From Dirofilaria immitis (lineage: Eukaryota; Nematoda; Chromadorea; Rhabditida; Onchocercidae), in NCBI GenBank assembly GCA_024305405.1, contig JAKNDB010000104.1, positions 806,001-870,000 of the forward strand: DNA of 64,000 nucleotides, in the 5' to 3' direction. Shown here piece after piece: positions 47,183 through 61,158 of this stretch. A program made the translations under genes and the position numbers. The notes below the pieces were generated by a model, which was not told the DNA's origin, did not search any database, and worked only from the letters and a program-made list of their open reading frames with translations. The number at the start of each line of letters is the position of its first letter. Position 1 is the first letter of the stretch.

Positions 47183-50100
47183 ATGTACCGTAATGAAACC
47201 CTCCTGTTGGAGGGCGATTCAATTTGGGGTAGCATTACTCTCCTACTCAGTTCACTGCTAAGTCGGCCGTGTACCGGTTTAGAACGTGCTCAGTTTTACG
47301 AGCATATGCTATTGAAATCGCTTGAAAAGCAGGACAAGGCAATACTTTTACTTTTAAAATTTTTCGAAAGTTTATGAAATAGTAATATTTGGAATATTTT
47401 TGGTGCGTATGGAAAAACTGAATAAGATTGGGCATAATTAGACTGAAAACATACAACAATACATCTGGTAATTAAGAGTTTTCGATTGAATTTTTATCCA
47501 TTTTCGGATGCTTCCTTTTTGTATCCATTCGTTGAAATATTTATACTATTGTCAATTTTGTTTGTACAATAATCGCTTTTAGGAAGTTTCTCTTCAATAT
47601 ATGATCGATGAGGCAATAGTTTTAATTAACAAAAAGATGGTGAATATCGAGCCAAGAAATTTGTTTCATTAATACGTATGTTTTATGACCTTCTTAGATA
47701 TTTAATTGTCGAAGCTGAAGAAACGATTTGATTAAAATCACGATTAAACTATTTTCAGTTCTCGTTGTCCTGAGTGACAAGCAATCTCGCTAGCATAATT
47801 AGTTATTGAATCCATTTTCAGGACAATATCATTCTCAATGGTTAAAGAAGTATCAAATTATTAGTTATTAAGATTAATCTTTGCACAGATCATTATCAAC
47901 TGCCTAATAGAACTGTCAGGAAATAAATTTAAGGTAAGCTTCGTGAAGCAATCGATGCAAGTGATGAGATAATGCGTTTTTATTGCTTTTGTCAACGATT
48001 TTTGATAATTACGCTGATAAAAGTCAAATCAAAACTTCGCCTCGTTGTTCGGGATCCGAAATACTCAGTGTCTGGAAACAAACCGTGAATAAATACCTAT
48101 CGGTTTCAACTGTAAATGATTCATTTTGTCTTTAAATTCTTTCAAACTGAATTAATTTGTTTTGTTTATGTATTATCGATCATCAAAATGTACTTTTTAA
48201 TTGACGAATTGCTTTATATTAGAAATCTACTATCATTATTATTCATTTACATTAGCATTCACCGTGTGTTTTTGTTACATATATATAATTTTTAAAGAAC
48301 TATATTTGTGAAATTAACCTTTTTTTCTTTTTACCGATATTTTTAATTTCACTTAGATTTCGAAGAATCATGCAGTTACCTCAACAGAGCCTTTTACTGA
48401 TCGCACAAATATACCGTCTATTATCTACCAGGTGAGCAAGTCGACTAGAAATTTTGATCTTTCGCTCAATTTTTTTATTTTTCCCGTCATTTTTTGAATA
48501 AGAATTTTGAAATTCAGTCGCTCTATGAAGACAACAAGAATGTCGTGGTTCAACAATCATGTTACAGTAGAGAAAAACAATATCCACTGGTACGACTAAT
48601 TCAATACATACCATAAAATATCCATCCAATATTTTCATTATTCTATAAATTCTAATTGTCGTAGCTTTTTGTTAATTTCTTTCAAGAATAAAGGAAGTAC
48701 CAAAAAAATGAAATTGCTTCTTATATTTGTTAAAAAAAATGTTAATTATTTTTGTTGCTAACTAACTTTTTATGCTAGCACTGTATCTAATTGACGCCGT
48801 ACATAAGCTATTTTATACAAAATGATTGACATGATTCAGCAATATAAACATTTAGATAGAAACTTTTTGAAAAATATTGAATGTTATGAAAAGATTCGGC
48901 GTATTATTGTTGATGAAAGAGGACGTATACATCCACGAGCTTGTGATCCAGAACTGCGTAGTTTGTGTAAATTAAGAATTGGGGATGTATTTTACATAGT
49001 TAGTAGTTTTAAAAATTTTATTAGTTTTTTTCGAAATTTTTTTTGATTCTTAGCAAAATAGATTAAAAAAATTTGGTTTGACCTTAAATCATAACACTTC
49101 AAAAGAACAAAAGCGTGAATAAGATCTAATGAAAAAATTGCTTTCATTTGTTTCAGGTTCCATGGCATGAATATCTTAGATGCTTAGTGCATGTGTTAAT
49201 GGGCGAAGAATCAATTTTGTTTCGCAAAAATGTTGTAAGTCATATCTAAAATTGTTTAAATACTCTGAAATGTTTTAGATTCTTTCTCTTTACTTCTAAT
49301 CTATGTCGTAGTTATGAATATTACATCCTTCTACTTAAATATCATACCTATTTCTATGTTATCAAAAATTCATTTTTTAAACATGGTCAATTCCGTTCTT
49401 TCGAATTGCTTCTATAATAGTCATTACTAATTTTTTTTGATTTTGTAGAATTTTACTTTTTGTCCAATATTTGAATTCCATATTTTCTTTTTTCAGGATG
49501 GTTTCTTCAGTTTCTCTAAAAAAATAAGATATTTTTGGAATTAGAAGATATCAATTTGTTACAGCGACTATCATTACCATTTTTGAAGTTTGCTAACAGG
49601 TCATTTTTTAACTTCATTTGTCTTAACTTCCAAATAATCAACAAAATAAGCACGCGATTTTTTTCACCTGAAATGATCACAAAGCCTATTTTCATTGGTT
49701 TTATTTTAAAAGACCGAGAAAAATTCGGTATGAAAAGTGAGGAATACGAAACGTTGGCTACATTTTCTAACATAAAAATTGAATAATAATCTGAAATAAA
49801 TAGATGCCATTAAAAATGTCGAAATATTTCATTCACATATAAAATTTTTTTTTTGCGCGAAGAATAATCTTATTAAGGTTGCTTTCTTTGGAACAATTCC
49901 TTTGTGATTTCGATTTTATGGATAATTCGTCGACATTGTGTTATAAAATCCCGAAAAATTCAGGGACAAAAGCATTGCTAAATTTGAAATTATGTGCTTC
50001 CGAACAACTATGGAAATTTCGGTTGAAATTTGACAGTAATTTGATGAATAGTTTCTATTAAAACAGCAGAACAAATTTTAAATTCCGGACAAAATATTTT

Positions 50101-53100
50101 TCCAGTACAGTAGCCAAAGTTAAGTGCTCCCATTATTTATATATGGTGGACGAAATTGGCAATTTTTTTCCATCAGATTTTAGTTCATAATTTTATATTT
50201 TGAATATTTATATTTTATGACCGCTACTGTGTATTTGTTCTTTCCATTCAGTGATAAAGTTAGACATTATGTGGATGACAAAAAAAAATGTGACAGCGAA
50301 AATATGAAAAAATATTGCGAGAGCTTCTCGATATGTGCAACGTTTTCAGCCATTTCGTCGATATAGTTCTCTATATACAAACTATTGATACACGAGATGT
50401 ATGTTTTTAACTTCCTTGTTTTTTAAAATTTGTTGAGTGATAAATGTCTTCAAGACCGTGAAAATTAACGATAGAAACGTTAATTCTGCTCAAGATTTTT
50501 ACTATAGCACTGTCAAAGGACAGTCGCATCTTTTGCACTTTTTTCGATAGTCTCTTCGAAGCTTCTGCTACTGTGTTGTCAAATATTTTCACTTTCATTA
50601 CGCAAAAAAATTTAAAACAAATAATCTGATCTAGGATACGGAAACGAATAGGTAAACAGTTATTTAATGAATCACACTATTTTCTGAATTTGCAGATGAA
50701 TACGTTGCTAAATATTTTTTATATCATGAAAATTACAAAAGGACGAATGGTATCAGCTGTTAGAGAATTTTGTGATGATGTTCTTGTCTCGCTTCTCCGA
50801 CATTATGCTGAGTAGTTGAATTTTGACTTCATTTTCTTGTAGAAATTTAATTTTTTTCAAAAAATTAGTTGAACCGGGAAGTATAAATTTGCAAATAATT
50901 ATTTTTAATTTTATCATTTTACACAGTTAGAAGATTATAATTTTGTTTTTTTGAAAGTTTTCCTTAATTTTTTTTAGAAAGCTTTATAGGTGCATTTTAT
51001 TTTGGTTAACTAAAGGCGAAGCGAATTCACATGATGGTGTTTTTTCTTTTTCAGAAAAAAATATTGAAATGCAACGGACAGGTACGTGACGTTTCATCTC
51101 ATCTTTTGAACTTGTTAATTTGCTTTGCTTCGTGAAATTTCAATTTTGTGCTGCTGGTGGATAAACTTTAGCCATATAGCAATGATTATGTGGTTTTTGA
51201 GTCCTTAAGGTCACAATATTTTTTTATTTTAGTTTCTGGGAAAATGAATCTATCGGTTTAGAAGAATCAATGCTCATCACGAAAAATTTTCTCGACGTCT
51301 GGTTGTTTGAGGGAAAATTCCGAAAACTGGTATCTTATAGCCCGAATTTGAAACAAATGGTCACTGAGGAATCAAATTGCGTTACTGTTGTCAGTTGCTC
51401 CTCCATAAATATGATGTAACAATAAAATGATTTACATGAAATAATAACCGAGCTTTTAATATAAGTTGTATCCTTACTCATTTTCAAAATACTTTCAGTC
51501 CAAAACGGAGTAGGAAGGAGCTATATATATATATTATCTTAAATCTGATTTTATTCTATATTTTTCGAAACTTCAGAAAATTTTTCAAGTATGGATGAAA
51601 TGCTGAAAATTTTTTTCAGAGTAAATTGATAGCTGAATTATCAGAAGACAAGATTCGAAAGGCGCTGGACTCAAACATGTTGGGTGCAGTGGGATCACTT
51701 TTGGACTTTTACTTCCAGTAAGCCATATATAAAAGCTTTAATAATGTTTAACTGATTAAACAAGATGTTTACTACATGAGTTCGAGATCTGATATAAGAT
51801 TGACTACTGCAGTTGCACTGCATGACTGAATAGTTAGGACAATATTGATTCTTAGGAAAATATTGATAGGTAAGAGATTTTTAATTTTAATTTGAATACT
51901 TATTTAACGCAAAAATTTTTCAAATCTCGATCGATAAACGTTTCATAATTTTGAAATTTTCTCAAAATTATCGAAAATCATTTTATTTAGAAAAGTTTAT
52001 CTTTCGCAACATGCCATATTCATACGGTGCTGCATAATTGACGACTTCAAACAAACTGCAAGGCTTCTTCAAGATGTTTATTTATGCGACGATGGGCACA
52101 TAACAGAAATTACCATGAAGTATTTATCCTGTCTTTTTATTGCATAAATTACTGAAGCTGTTTTCCAATTTCTTTATTTCCATTTGAACTTTTGCAGTCT
52201 GACCAAAACTGTTGGATATGATTGGGAAAGGTGTGTGCATAATTTTGAAAGCTAAAATTCTTTCCATTTAAGTGTTTTAATAAACAAAGGAAGCGATTCG
52301 GAATTGAATTCTAAGTCTGGAAATTATCAGAATTTCTGGTTAGACGAAATGATGGATTATCTTTTGAGCAAGAATTATTCTTCGACTCTTGTGCATGGGT
52401 TTTTGCAATTAACAAGTAAACTACTGTCTTCGAAGCTAATTTTAATGAAGGAGAATTTATTGTAGAAAAACAGCGTGACTAATTATTTGTTTAATTTTCT
52501 CATTCTGTTAGTAATTTTCTTCTCTTCTTATGATGTGCTGGCATTCAAGTTTTTGATGTAATTTATTACTTATCTGCTTATGGTCCGTTTGGTGAAGAAA
52601 ATGGTTTGAAATTACGTTATAAACCACCGTTTCCATTAAACATCATTTTTGCTCCATCAATTTTAATGAATTATGAACGTATTTGGAATCTGTTACTAAG
52701 GATTGCAGTGGAATGTACAGCTTTGGAGGTTCATTCTTTATTTTTTAAAAATTTCGAAATTTCAAATAGCTGAAGTTTTCACAATTTCAGTTTTTTAATT
52801 TTTAAAAGTAAACATAATCTGGTGATTGAAATTAATATCATAAAGATTAGCAATATCATATGATCGGTTGAAGTGCGTAATCCTCGATTAATATTCAATT
52901 TCTTTAAGGTTAAAATTTGATACATGACTCTATCTTATTTCGTTTGTTGAATAAAAGCAGGATGAAAAAATTTTTTTTAAGTTTAATAAGAATCTGTTGC
53001 TTTTTTATTAAAAACTGATAGCCTTCAGAGAATGATGGTCGAAAAAGCTTATAATTATATCATTGCATTGATTCATATGCGGATGTGGAATTTTGTTCGA

Positions 53101-54507
53101 ACAATGCGTTATTTTTTCATGAACAGATAAGATGTATCGTTGTGAACGAATATCAGGTTTCTGTTTGATATCTTCAAATTTATTTACTGTAATTGTAGTG
53201 TAATATATCAGAAACATGCTTTTACTGATACATCTAAAACATGATAAGAAATGAATTGTTTCACTATTCATGTACTAAAATCTAATATTAAGAAAAATTT
53301 GGACCAAATAACGACAACTGAAGAAGCTTTCCAATTGCAAAGGTAAGTGTATTTTATCAATTTTTTCCTTTAGCTAAAATGATTTATCAGGGCGATTCCT
53401 TAAGGAGTTAAAAAATTTATAACAGATTCAGAATCTTCGATGCTGTCGAATTTTTTTAAATGTTTTGAGTTTCAATGTAAGACTTTATCATCAGAAAAAT
53501 TCGAGATAATTGCACAAAAATTATTTGGACTGGAATTGGGCTTCAATCCGTGCAGTGCTTTCATTATAGTGTATTTACAAATTTTTAGACGATTTGTAAA
53601 AAATTATATCGTCATTGTCTTTTGGGTGGAAAGCATGTGAAATTATGGAATGTATTGGATGAATGTTTGGCATTGATTACAAAATATCGCCGTTCCGACT
53701 TGGAATCATTCAACATATTGAGACTGTTGAAAATTTTCAATGATTTTCAGTGTAATGTGGATTTATTTTGCAATGGTAAGAATATATTTTTTGTTTAGAA
53801 GCTTCCTTATTGTTAAATAATTTGCTGGCCAAATTCTCGATATTTAACTTGGTTCTGCATATATTTATTTTGCTTTTCCATGTATCCGATTTGCTCAAAT
53901 GATGTTTCTTCGTTATTTAAATGATAATTTATGAATTTTTCAAATAATATTACATCACTTAGAATTTGAGCGTCTCAACAAAAATCACTCATTATGCCAT
54001 TCTATTTATGATCTTTTAAATTTTAATTTTCATAATGTTGTTTTATCTCATATTCTTGTACTTAATAATACTCTAATATTTATTGTAATTGAATTTCCAC
54101 TCACTTGAATTTAAGAAGATTAAAATGAATAATTCGTCGGATTCAAAGAAATAACTTTTCTTCCGGAAAATTTCGGCCTTTACTGGAAGAACTAGAAATT
54201 TGATAAAGGAATAATCACAAGCCACGACTTATTGATATGTGAACTGTTTTGTGGATGTGAAGTAAATCTGTTAAATTGGGAGTGTCATCAAAAAAAGAAA
54301 TTTTTTATTTCTTTTTCTATTCTTGAAAAAGAAGAAAATGAAATAATATTTTCAGAAAAAATTCGTTTTATTTTCAGCGGTAAAAGAACATCAGTTGGAG
54401 CCAACTACTGGCTTTCTGATTTCTTACTGCTGGCGGATTTTTCTGGCATTTATAATGATCTCCGTGATGGTTTCTCGTTGAATCTAAATCGAACTCGAAA
54501 TTCTTGA
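47183..54507 (+). CDS. Gamma-tubulin complex component (GCP family), diverged
   Basis: GCP proteins assemble with gamma-tubulin to nucleate microtubules. The gene is AT-rich and diverged, so the exon set is partial. Supported exons include 47183-47338, 47583-47639, 48358-48431, 48518-48589, about 48822-49000, about 49156-49233, 50698-50814, 51614-51719, about 51993-52120, about 52290-52420, about 52551-52728, 53291-53341, 53426-53477, about 53607-53776 and about 54379-54507. Evidence is strongest in the C-terminal half: a segment resembling the GCP first-contact region (AIFIRCCIIDDFKQTARLL), then GLKLRYKPPFPLNIIFAP with NYERIWNLLLRI, which matches the family's YKxxWPLxxIxxP...Y..IFRxLLRL block, then a helical part ending CLALITKYR, and a terminal FLLLADFSGIY like the family's final LDFN motif. 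Several frames need one-base corrections. C. elegans has GIP-1 and GIP-2 in this family; I cannot choose between them. Confidence 0.6.
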
Positions 54508-56363
54508 AATTATTAATGAGATTAGCTATGATAAATCATTTTTGTGAATATTAATTTGACATATGAAATGCTCTATATAATAAAGTGTTTATGTTCTTTG
54601 AATTAGACCAGAAAATGTAGCAAGATATCATTTGTATTTTTTATTCGTTATCAATTTTATAGCGAATGAAGAAGTTAAAAACTCTACGGAGAATGGCGAG
54701 AAACAAAAAACCACAGTTTGCTGATTTAATTTGTTTTTCGAATTTTCATTGCCCCAGAAAATATTATATAGATATAGATTAGATATATGCGTAAAAATCA
54801 TCATTCAGTCCATCATTCATAATGGGAGAGAAAATTGTTTTTAATTTAAATTAGGTCTTTTTATTATTCGCTTAAAATTATTCTTTCCATATTTGCGTAA
54901 GCGATGCTTCTTTCCTTTCTTGCCTTATCTTCAGAAACTGTAAATTGCATAATATGCACAATTTAGCGAACTCCGAAGTCGACTATGTTTATTTCAATAT
55001 AATTGATTTGTGTTTATTTGTCTCTGTAGTCTCTTTCTTTCTTTTCACAGCCTTAAGCAAATCACTTCATTAAGATATTCCAAATAGTGGAATTGAATTT
55101 TGCGAAACCAAGATAAGAGAGATTGCATCGCGAATTAGCAGAAGAAATTTATTATTATGTCTCTTATAGATAGAATGGGTACTCCCATTCCTTAGAGTTG
55201 CTTTTTTGGTTTATCGATGATTAGAAAAAGACGACTTAGGAAGCAAAGTTTTTCATTTTTTTGATAAGTTATTAGCATGAACAAAAGATGCTGGTGAAGA
55301 GAAAGCGTCAGTCAATCGTTAGGTTGAAAAGTTATTATCTCGACTATAGATAGTTAGCTTGTGTCCTTGAACCGATTTTCAAAATTCTATTGTAGACAAA
55401 ATCATCTTCTATAAATTTTCGACTTAAAAGGTAGGAAGTAAAAGTAGTTTAAATATTTTGGATCTAAAAGTTTCTTAATCGTTGCATATATAGTTATATA
55501 ATTCAAATAAGCAAGATGACTGAAAATTTTTGCGCCAATTAGTATCGTCATATGTAATATAAAAAAGAAAAAATAATTAGTTTAAAAATGGGAATCGCCG
55601 ATGCATAAGGCAAGGATAATTTCTGAATAAGGCTAACTGATTGAAGAGGAGAGAGCCTGTATTGGCTCATATTTGGCATACTTTAATTAGCAAGTGCAAA
55701 CAGAGTAGTCATGATGGAACGATGTTGATGGAATTTAGAATTCTATTAATTTAATGACTTCTGCACACCACATTTTGCATTGTCAGTAATTCATTTATTA
55801 GGTTTTCTGCGCTGATGACATTTCCATTTATGATGAATGTTTTTAATTATCAAAAGGGAAGAGAGAAATATGACAAGTACGGAGAGCAATTAGTTAATTA
55901 ATTCAAAACTAATCTCAATTCATTTACAACAAGTTAATTAAATTTTTTAAAAATGATCTTTATGTATGAATCATCGTAGAAGACAAAAACAGCCATAAAG
56001 ATATCTCGAAATATTTTATTATTAACAAATTAACAATATTTCCTTGTAAATTACAAATCGAAAATATCGGCTTGAAATTATGCTCTCATTCTTAAATAAT
56101 TCTATTATATTATTATAAATATTGGCACTAAAAAGAGATGATTTTTGGAAGATTTCAGGCGATCTCGAAAAATCTGCTGAAAAATTATTTTGCCCCTCAA
56201 ATGAACAATAAAGTACTGTTTCAATGAATTATCAAAAAGAGTGTAATGATAATGCATGCTCATTATTATTATGCATGAAAGGATTGGATAGTCTTCAAAT
56301 TTTAAAATGTGCAAATATTGATTGATTTTAATTATTTTGATATTTAAAATAAATTTATTATTG
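54508..56363. other. Intergenic region, GCP gene to Ly-6-like gene
   Basis: About 1.9 kb between convergent genes. AT-rich, with no open frame or repeat that I can support beyond homopolymer tracts. Confidence 0.5.
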
Positions 56364-59300
56364 TTATGATAAATGTGATAGAGTAAATGAAATCATAACA
56401 AAAGCAACAAAAATAACTAAAGAAACTAATTTAAAACTAAATAATGATGAACCAGTTGCACGATTGCAATAATCAATATCATAGCATATACAATGTTCGC
56501 TATCACCAGTTAACGAAATTCGACAACCGGCTGGTTCCAATTGATAGGTTCTGAAGAAATTGATATCAATAATAGATAATGCAATGATTCAAGTGAAAAA
56601 GTCATGCTGCATGTGCAATCGTATTTAAGTTATACAGTATTGAATCAATTAATTACAAGTTAGATGCTCGTTAATTAATTCAATAGCCCATGTATCAAAC
56701 TTGCAAATATTTTAAATGAAAGATAATTCTCAAAAGATATCAATTCATCCTAATAAAAATTTTATTTTTGATTGAAGCAAAATGAAATGAAGTGAAATAA
56801 TCCTACGATATTTGATGATAAAACTATAGTTTTTTAAAAATGATGTATGAATAGTATAGTACCAATAATAAATATCAAATGAAAAAAATTTTAAAAATGA
56901 AACGATTGATTACAATTTCTAATATCTGAAATTTGAAAAATATCATTTGACAGATTTTTTAATTGAATTTAACCTTGTTGCATACGGTAAGCATGTCAAG
57001 GCAATACTGTGAATATGTTCGGTGTTATAACTTTTCATTCGTATACAACCCACACCGTTACATTCGTTGCAGGTATGCGTTTGCAAACAATCGGCACCAT
57101 CATAACAAACTAAACATTCTAAAAATTTTCTCATTTTTTTTATTAAAATTTAGAATTATTTTTAAATTATTTATTTTCTATTTTCTTTTTTGAAAAAAAT
57201 TTGTAAGTTTAATTTATTTTGAATTTCAATTCAATTCTTAACAATATGTTAAAATAAAATAATCAGTTGCATATCTATCACTTCGTTTTTTTCTCGTTTT
57301 TCAACGGAATATAATATTTGCAAAGATAGTTAGTTAACATATCATTTTCTAAATGAATATAATGGTAGAGAGAAATACGAATCTGCGCAACATTTTCACT
57401 TATATCTATGAACTACAAAAATTTTCATCCCTTCTTTTATGATTTTCAGAATTGATTTTTGTGACTTATATATGTAAGCAATGACGTTAATTTATAGTTT
57501 TTAAAACCCTTTTCATTAAAAAATCCAATTGATAGAAAAAATGTCCAATCGATCGTTCTTCTTTTTGTTAACACTCACCTCGTTCCACCTGAAGTAGGCT
57601 ATCAAATTGCATTCAGGATATGCCCACAGATATGTATCTTTAAAAATTCGGCCTTAAATTCTGCTTTCGCTGCTTTCTTATTTTTCATTAATAAGATAAT
57701 TAACGTGGGAAAATATTATATATATCTCTACTAATGCAAGTTGCAGCATAAGTCCTTTCTTTAATTTTCAGAGAAATCTCGACCTGATCTCTGAGACTAA
57801 TCTATCTTTTTTTATAAGAAAAAAAACAAGCAGTGATATTTTATTAATATAGCCTAATGTATATCGATTTTAATTTCTATCCAGTGAATATATTAAAGTC
57901 TATTATCTTTACATAGTTGTAAATTATTCCTTCCCAGTTTAATTGTATTCCCAAAAGCGTCCATCAAATCATTCAAATCATATTATCCAACAAAATACAT
58001 CTGCTTTATACACGTACGTCAACATCAGTGTGTTGCCCTAAGATTTTATTTAATTATATTTATTTAGTGGAAAACTTCGTCTTTTTAGTGCCATTAAATT
58101 TTTAATGCCTTGGTGAATTCGATACGGAAAACGAATTTTGTAAAATAAAATCAATCACACTTAATTTAATGATTAACTCAAATTTGTCAGCGAGTCCATC
58201 TGTGATATAAGATATCTTTGAGATGAGAAACATCCATTGATTACATTGAAATCCTTGGAGTTATCTATCCGAAGGAATTTATAAATAAAATTTTTTTTTA
58301 ACTTAGAAGTTATAAAGGAAATAAAACTAAGAATAGCGCTTTAAGCCAGAGATTCAAAGAATTAAAGAAAGACGCATAAATAATTTTAATTAATAATTTC
58401 GGTTCTTTTAGCAGAAATAATGAAACGATATCAGTAATAGAAATGTCCTATCTTAAAAGTGTCATGATTATTATCATCTCAATTTTTATTCTCTTTTGTC
58501 TACTCCTCTTTTTCTGGCATCTTAAAAGACTGAAATAAGAAGGTATTTAAATGTTCAAAGATGAGATGGAAGATTAGATAAGATGAAACGAATAATCTAT
58601 TTAGGCATAAAAGCTTCAGTTTCTAAATAATCTGTAATAATAATTTTTTGATGTATGTAATCCGGGCTTTAATTCATTATCTTATCTATTTTCTGTTTAT
58701 CATCTTTATCACAGTTGTTTTCTATTGAAAGATATGCAAAATAGGAATGTGTGAAGTAAGTAAATATCTTTCCTTTTTTAAGACTAATCCGAAGAAAAAT
58801 GTAAAATAGGAAAGGAATTGTAACAATAAATAGGAAAAAAGCAGAGAAAATTTTTGAAATTGACTTAATTCGTGAAAAATTTCCTCTTATCATCAAATTT
58901 TTTCTTTTATCTTAAATGAGTATGGGAATATTAAATTGAAAAAAATAATCAATCGGATTGAAATGCTTGAATGATTTAAGCAAAGTTTTTAATTTTATCA
59001 TATTTAATTAAATTTCAACTGTTCAAAAGTGTAAATATATCATTGAGTTCGAAACGATAAAAGTTTAACAAAATTTAATAATTGTTTATTGGATTTATAA
59101 TAAAAAGGATGAATCGTTCAAAATAATAGCAGAAAGTATAAATTAGTTTAGCAAATCACATTTATCATTTTTTGCTTGATTGTTTGATATTGTTGGCAGA
59201 CGATGACATATTACTTTAGTTCCAAAAGATTTTCGGTCTATTTTGATTAACTATTTCATATTTCTATATTCTTATTATAAATGAATTATAATATTCTTTC

Positions 59301-60599
59301 TTATTGCAATATACTAAACTAATTAAACGATTGAAGATGAATTTCTAAAAAAAAAAAAAAAGTAATTTAACAGAAAAACTGTGAAGTATTATCATAACCA
59401 GAAATCTGAAGTTAAGTGTGAGACCATATCTTTTAAAGATGATAAAAAAGTATTATAAATAATGGAAAATTGAGATAAGAGATTGTTTGCTGGTAACTCG
59501 ATGCTCCATAATAAAAAAGCAGGTATTAGAGATTTGGAAAAGGATAAACTTAATCAAAACCTGAAACTTTTAGTCATCCAAATATCGTTAAAATTATATT
59601 TTTCGTTTTTTCTTTTTACTGTAAATTTTTGTTCATCAATAATAGGCTAAAAAAGAGTTGTATAAATTAGAATATGAAGAATCGAAAATAAATTAATTGT
59701 GTTGAAAATTATGCATATTTCTTTATTTAGCTTTTCTATACGTATGCGTATTATTATAACAATAATATAATGATTAATTCATTGCAATTATATAAAGCGT
59801 AAAGATGGTATTTATTTTATCGATTGTGTATTACTGCAACAATAAAGATAAACAATAAGCCAAATGATAAAAATATACAAGTGAAGAAAAACTTGTAAAT
59901 TTTTTATTTACGTCGTTAGAGTTGACTTTAAATCAGCTTAATAAGAATATGGAATATGTTTTTCAATCCTTTATTTATAATTGAAAATTTTTATATAAAT
60001 TATTACTGAGCAGTGAACATAATAAAATATACGAATTTTTCTATAACTACTGATAAGATGTTAATAAATAAGATGGATTTTATTGATAACATATTAGCTA
60101 AAATGCTTATTAAGTCTAATTAATTAATTTATGATGAAATCATAAATTAATTAAACTATCACTTCATCTTCATTATTATCGACAGCCAAGCTATAATTTG
60201 AATAAAATATAGATGCCAACGGATATTACCGTTTATTAATATTGCGTATATTAGTGAAATATCATTATTGCTTAAAAATTCATCTCATATTATTGTTTGG
60301 CAATAAACAAAAGTTATTTATTCTGATTACTTGATGATGAAATGTTTAGGAGAAATATTGGGATGATTTTACTCTTTCCGATAAATTTTATAATGTAAAT
60401 AGTAAAATCTACTCCACTTAAATTGATTTATGAATTAAATTATAAATGACTACAAATTTAAGTGTTAACTGATTTTAAAAGAAAAATTTTAGACTGAAAG
60501 AAGAGATTATGAATTGTATCGTGTAAGTATATGCAATAAACGTGATTGATAATAAAAATGAATAAAAGATTATATTTGATATAATTGTCATGCGATCTT

Positions 60600-60631
<32 letters not shown>

Positions 60632-61158
60632 GCGTAACATAATCCCGTTCATGTTGTACGCAATAATATAGAGCGGAGATAGAACGTACATGGTGGCATA
60701 CGAAAGAGATGATAAACTATATCTATCACATCTTAAAAGTTAAATAAAAAAATAATATTTAAATTTGAAAAAATTATTTATTTATAGTATGAATGTAAGA
60801 GCATCATACTGATTACTTATATTGAACAATCGAAAAATCGTAAAATGCTTCTTATATTATAATAATTATCAATATTTCTAGTTTATTATACCTGAAAATT
60901 TCATCTTATTAAATGTTTTAATTTAATTAACATTTTATTTATTTTTTTTTCATTTAACTTGATTTTATTTTGTAATAATAGGTTAAACTTACCAACTATT
61001 GTTGATTGAATAATAATTACAAGTAAGAAAACAAGAATCTTATTGCTGTCTCTGCTCTTCTTGAAATTGATAGCTGATGTTGAATGTCGTCGCATTAGAT
61101 GTCGTTCATTATTTATTGTCACACCTATACGGCTTATTTTCAAGACTGACCGATCCAT
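56364..61158 (-). CDS. Small Ly-6/uPAR-like cysteine-rich protein, likely GPI-anchored
   Basis: Three exons in gene order: 61158-60993, 57118-56974, 56550-56364, giving about 165 residues in one consistent frame with no correction needed. The first exon ends in a hydrophobic signal-like core (ILVFLLVIIIQSTIV) before gtaagt; a start at an internal Met about 21 codons in is equally possible. The second exon opens the mature domain with CLVCYDGADC and has a dense cysteine pattern. The third gives GCRISLTGDSEHC, then CYDIDYCN, the typical Ly-6 ending with Cys-Asn, followed by a short Ser-rich stretch and a hydrophobic C-terminus, as expected for a GPI signal. Exon 2 could also end 12 nt earlier (gtatgc donor, same phase). 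I count 11 cysteines, one more than the usual 10. Worm relatives of this fold include the ODR-2/HOT proteins; orthology is unproven. Confidence 0.7.
60604..60630 (+). repeat. (TA)n tract
   Basis: An uninterrupted alternating TA run of about 27 bp inside the long first intron of the Ly-6-like gene. It is one of several short AT tracts in the window. Confidence 0.9.

Noticed and set aside
47941..48120. Candidate additional GCP exon with an open frame in the 47640-48357 interval
   Set aside because: Two frames are partly open but neither shows a family motif or matching splice phases, so I left it out.
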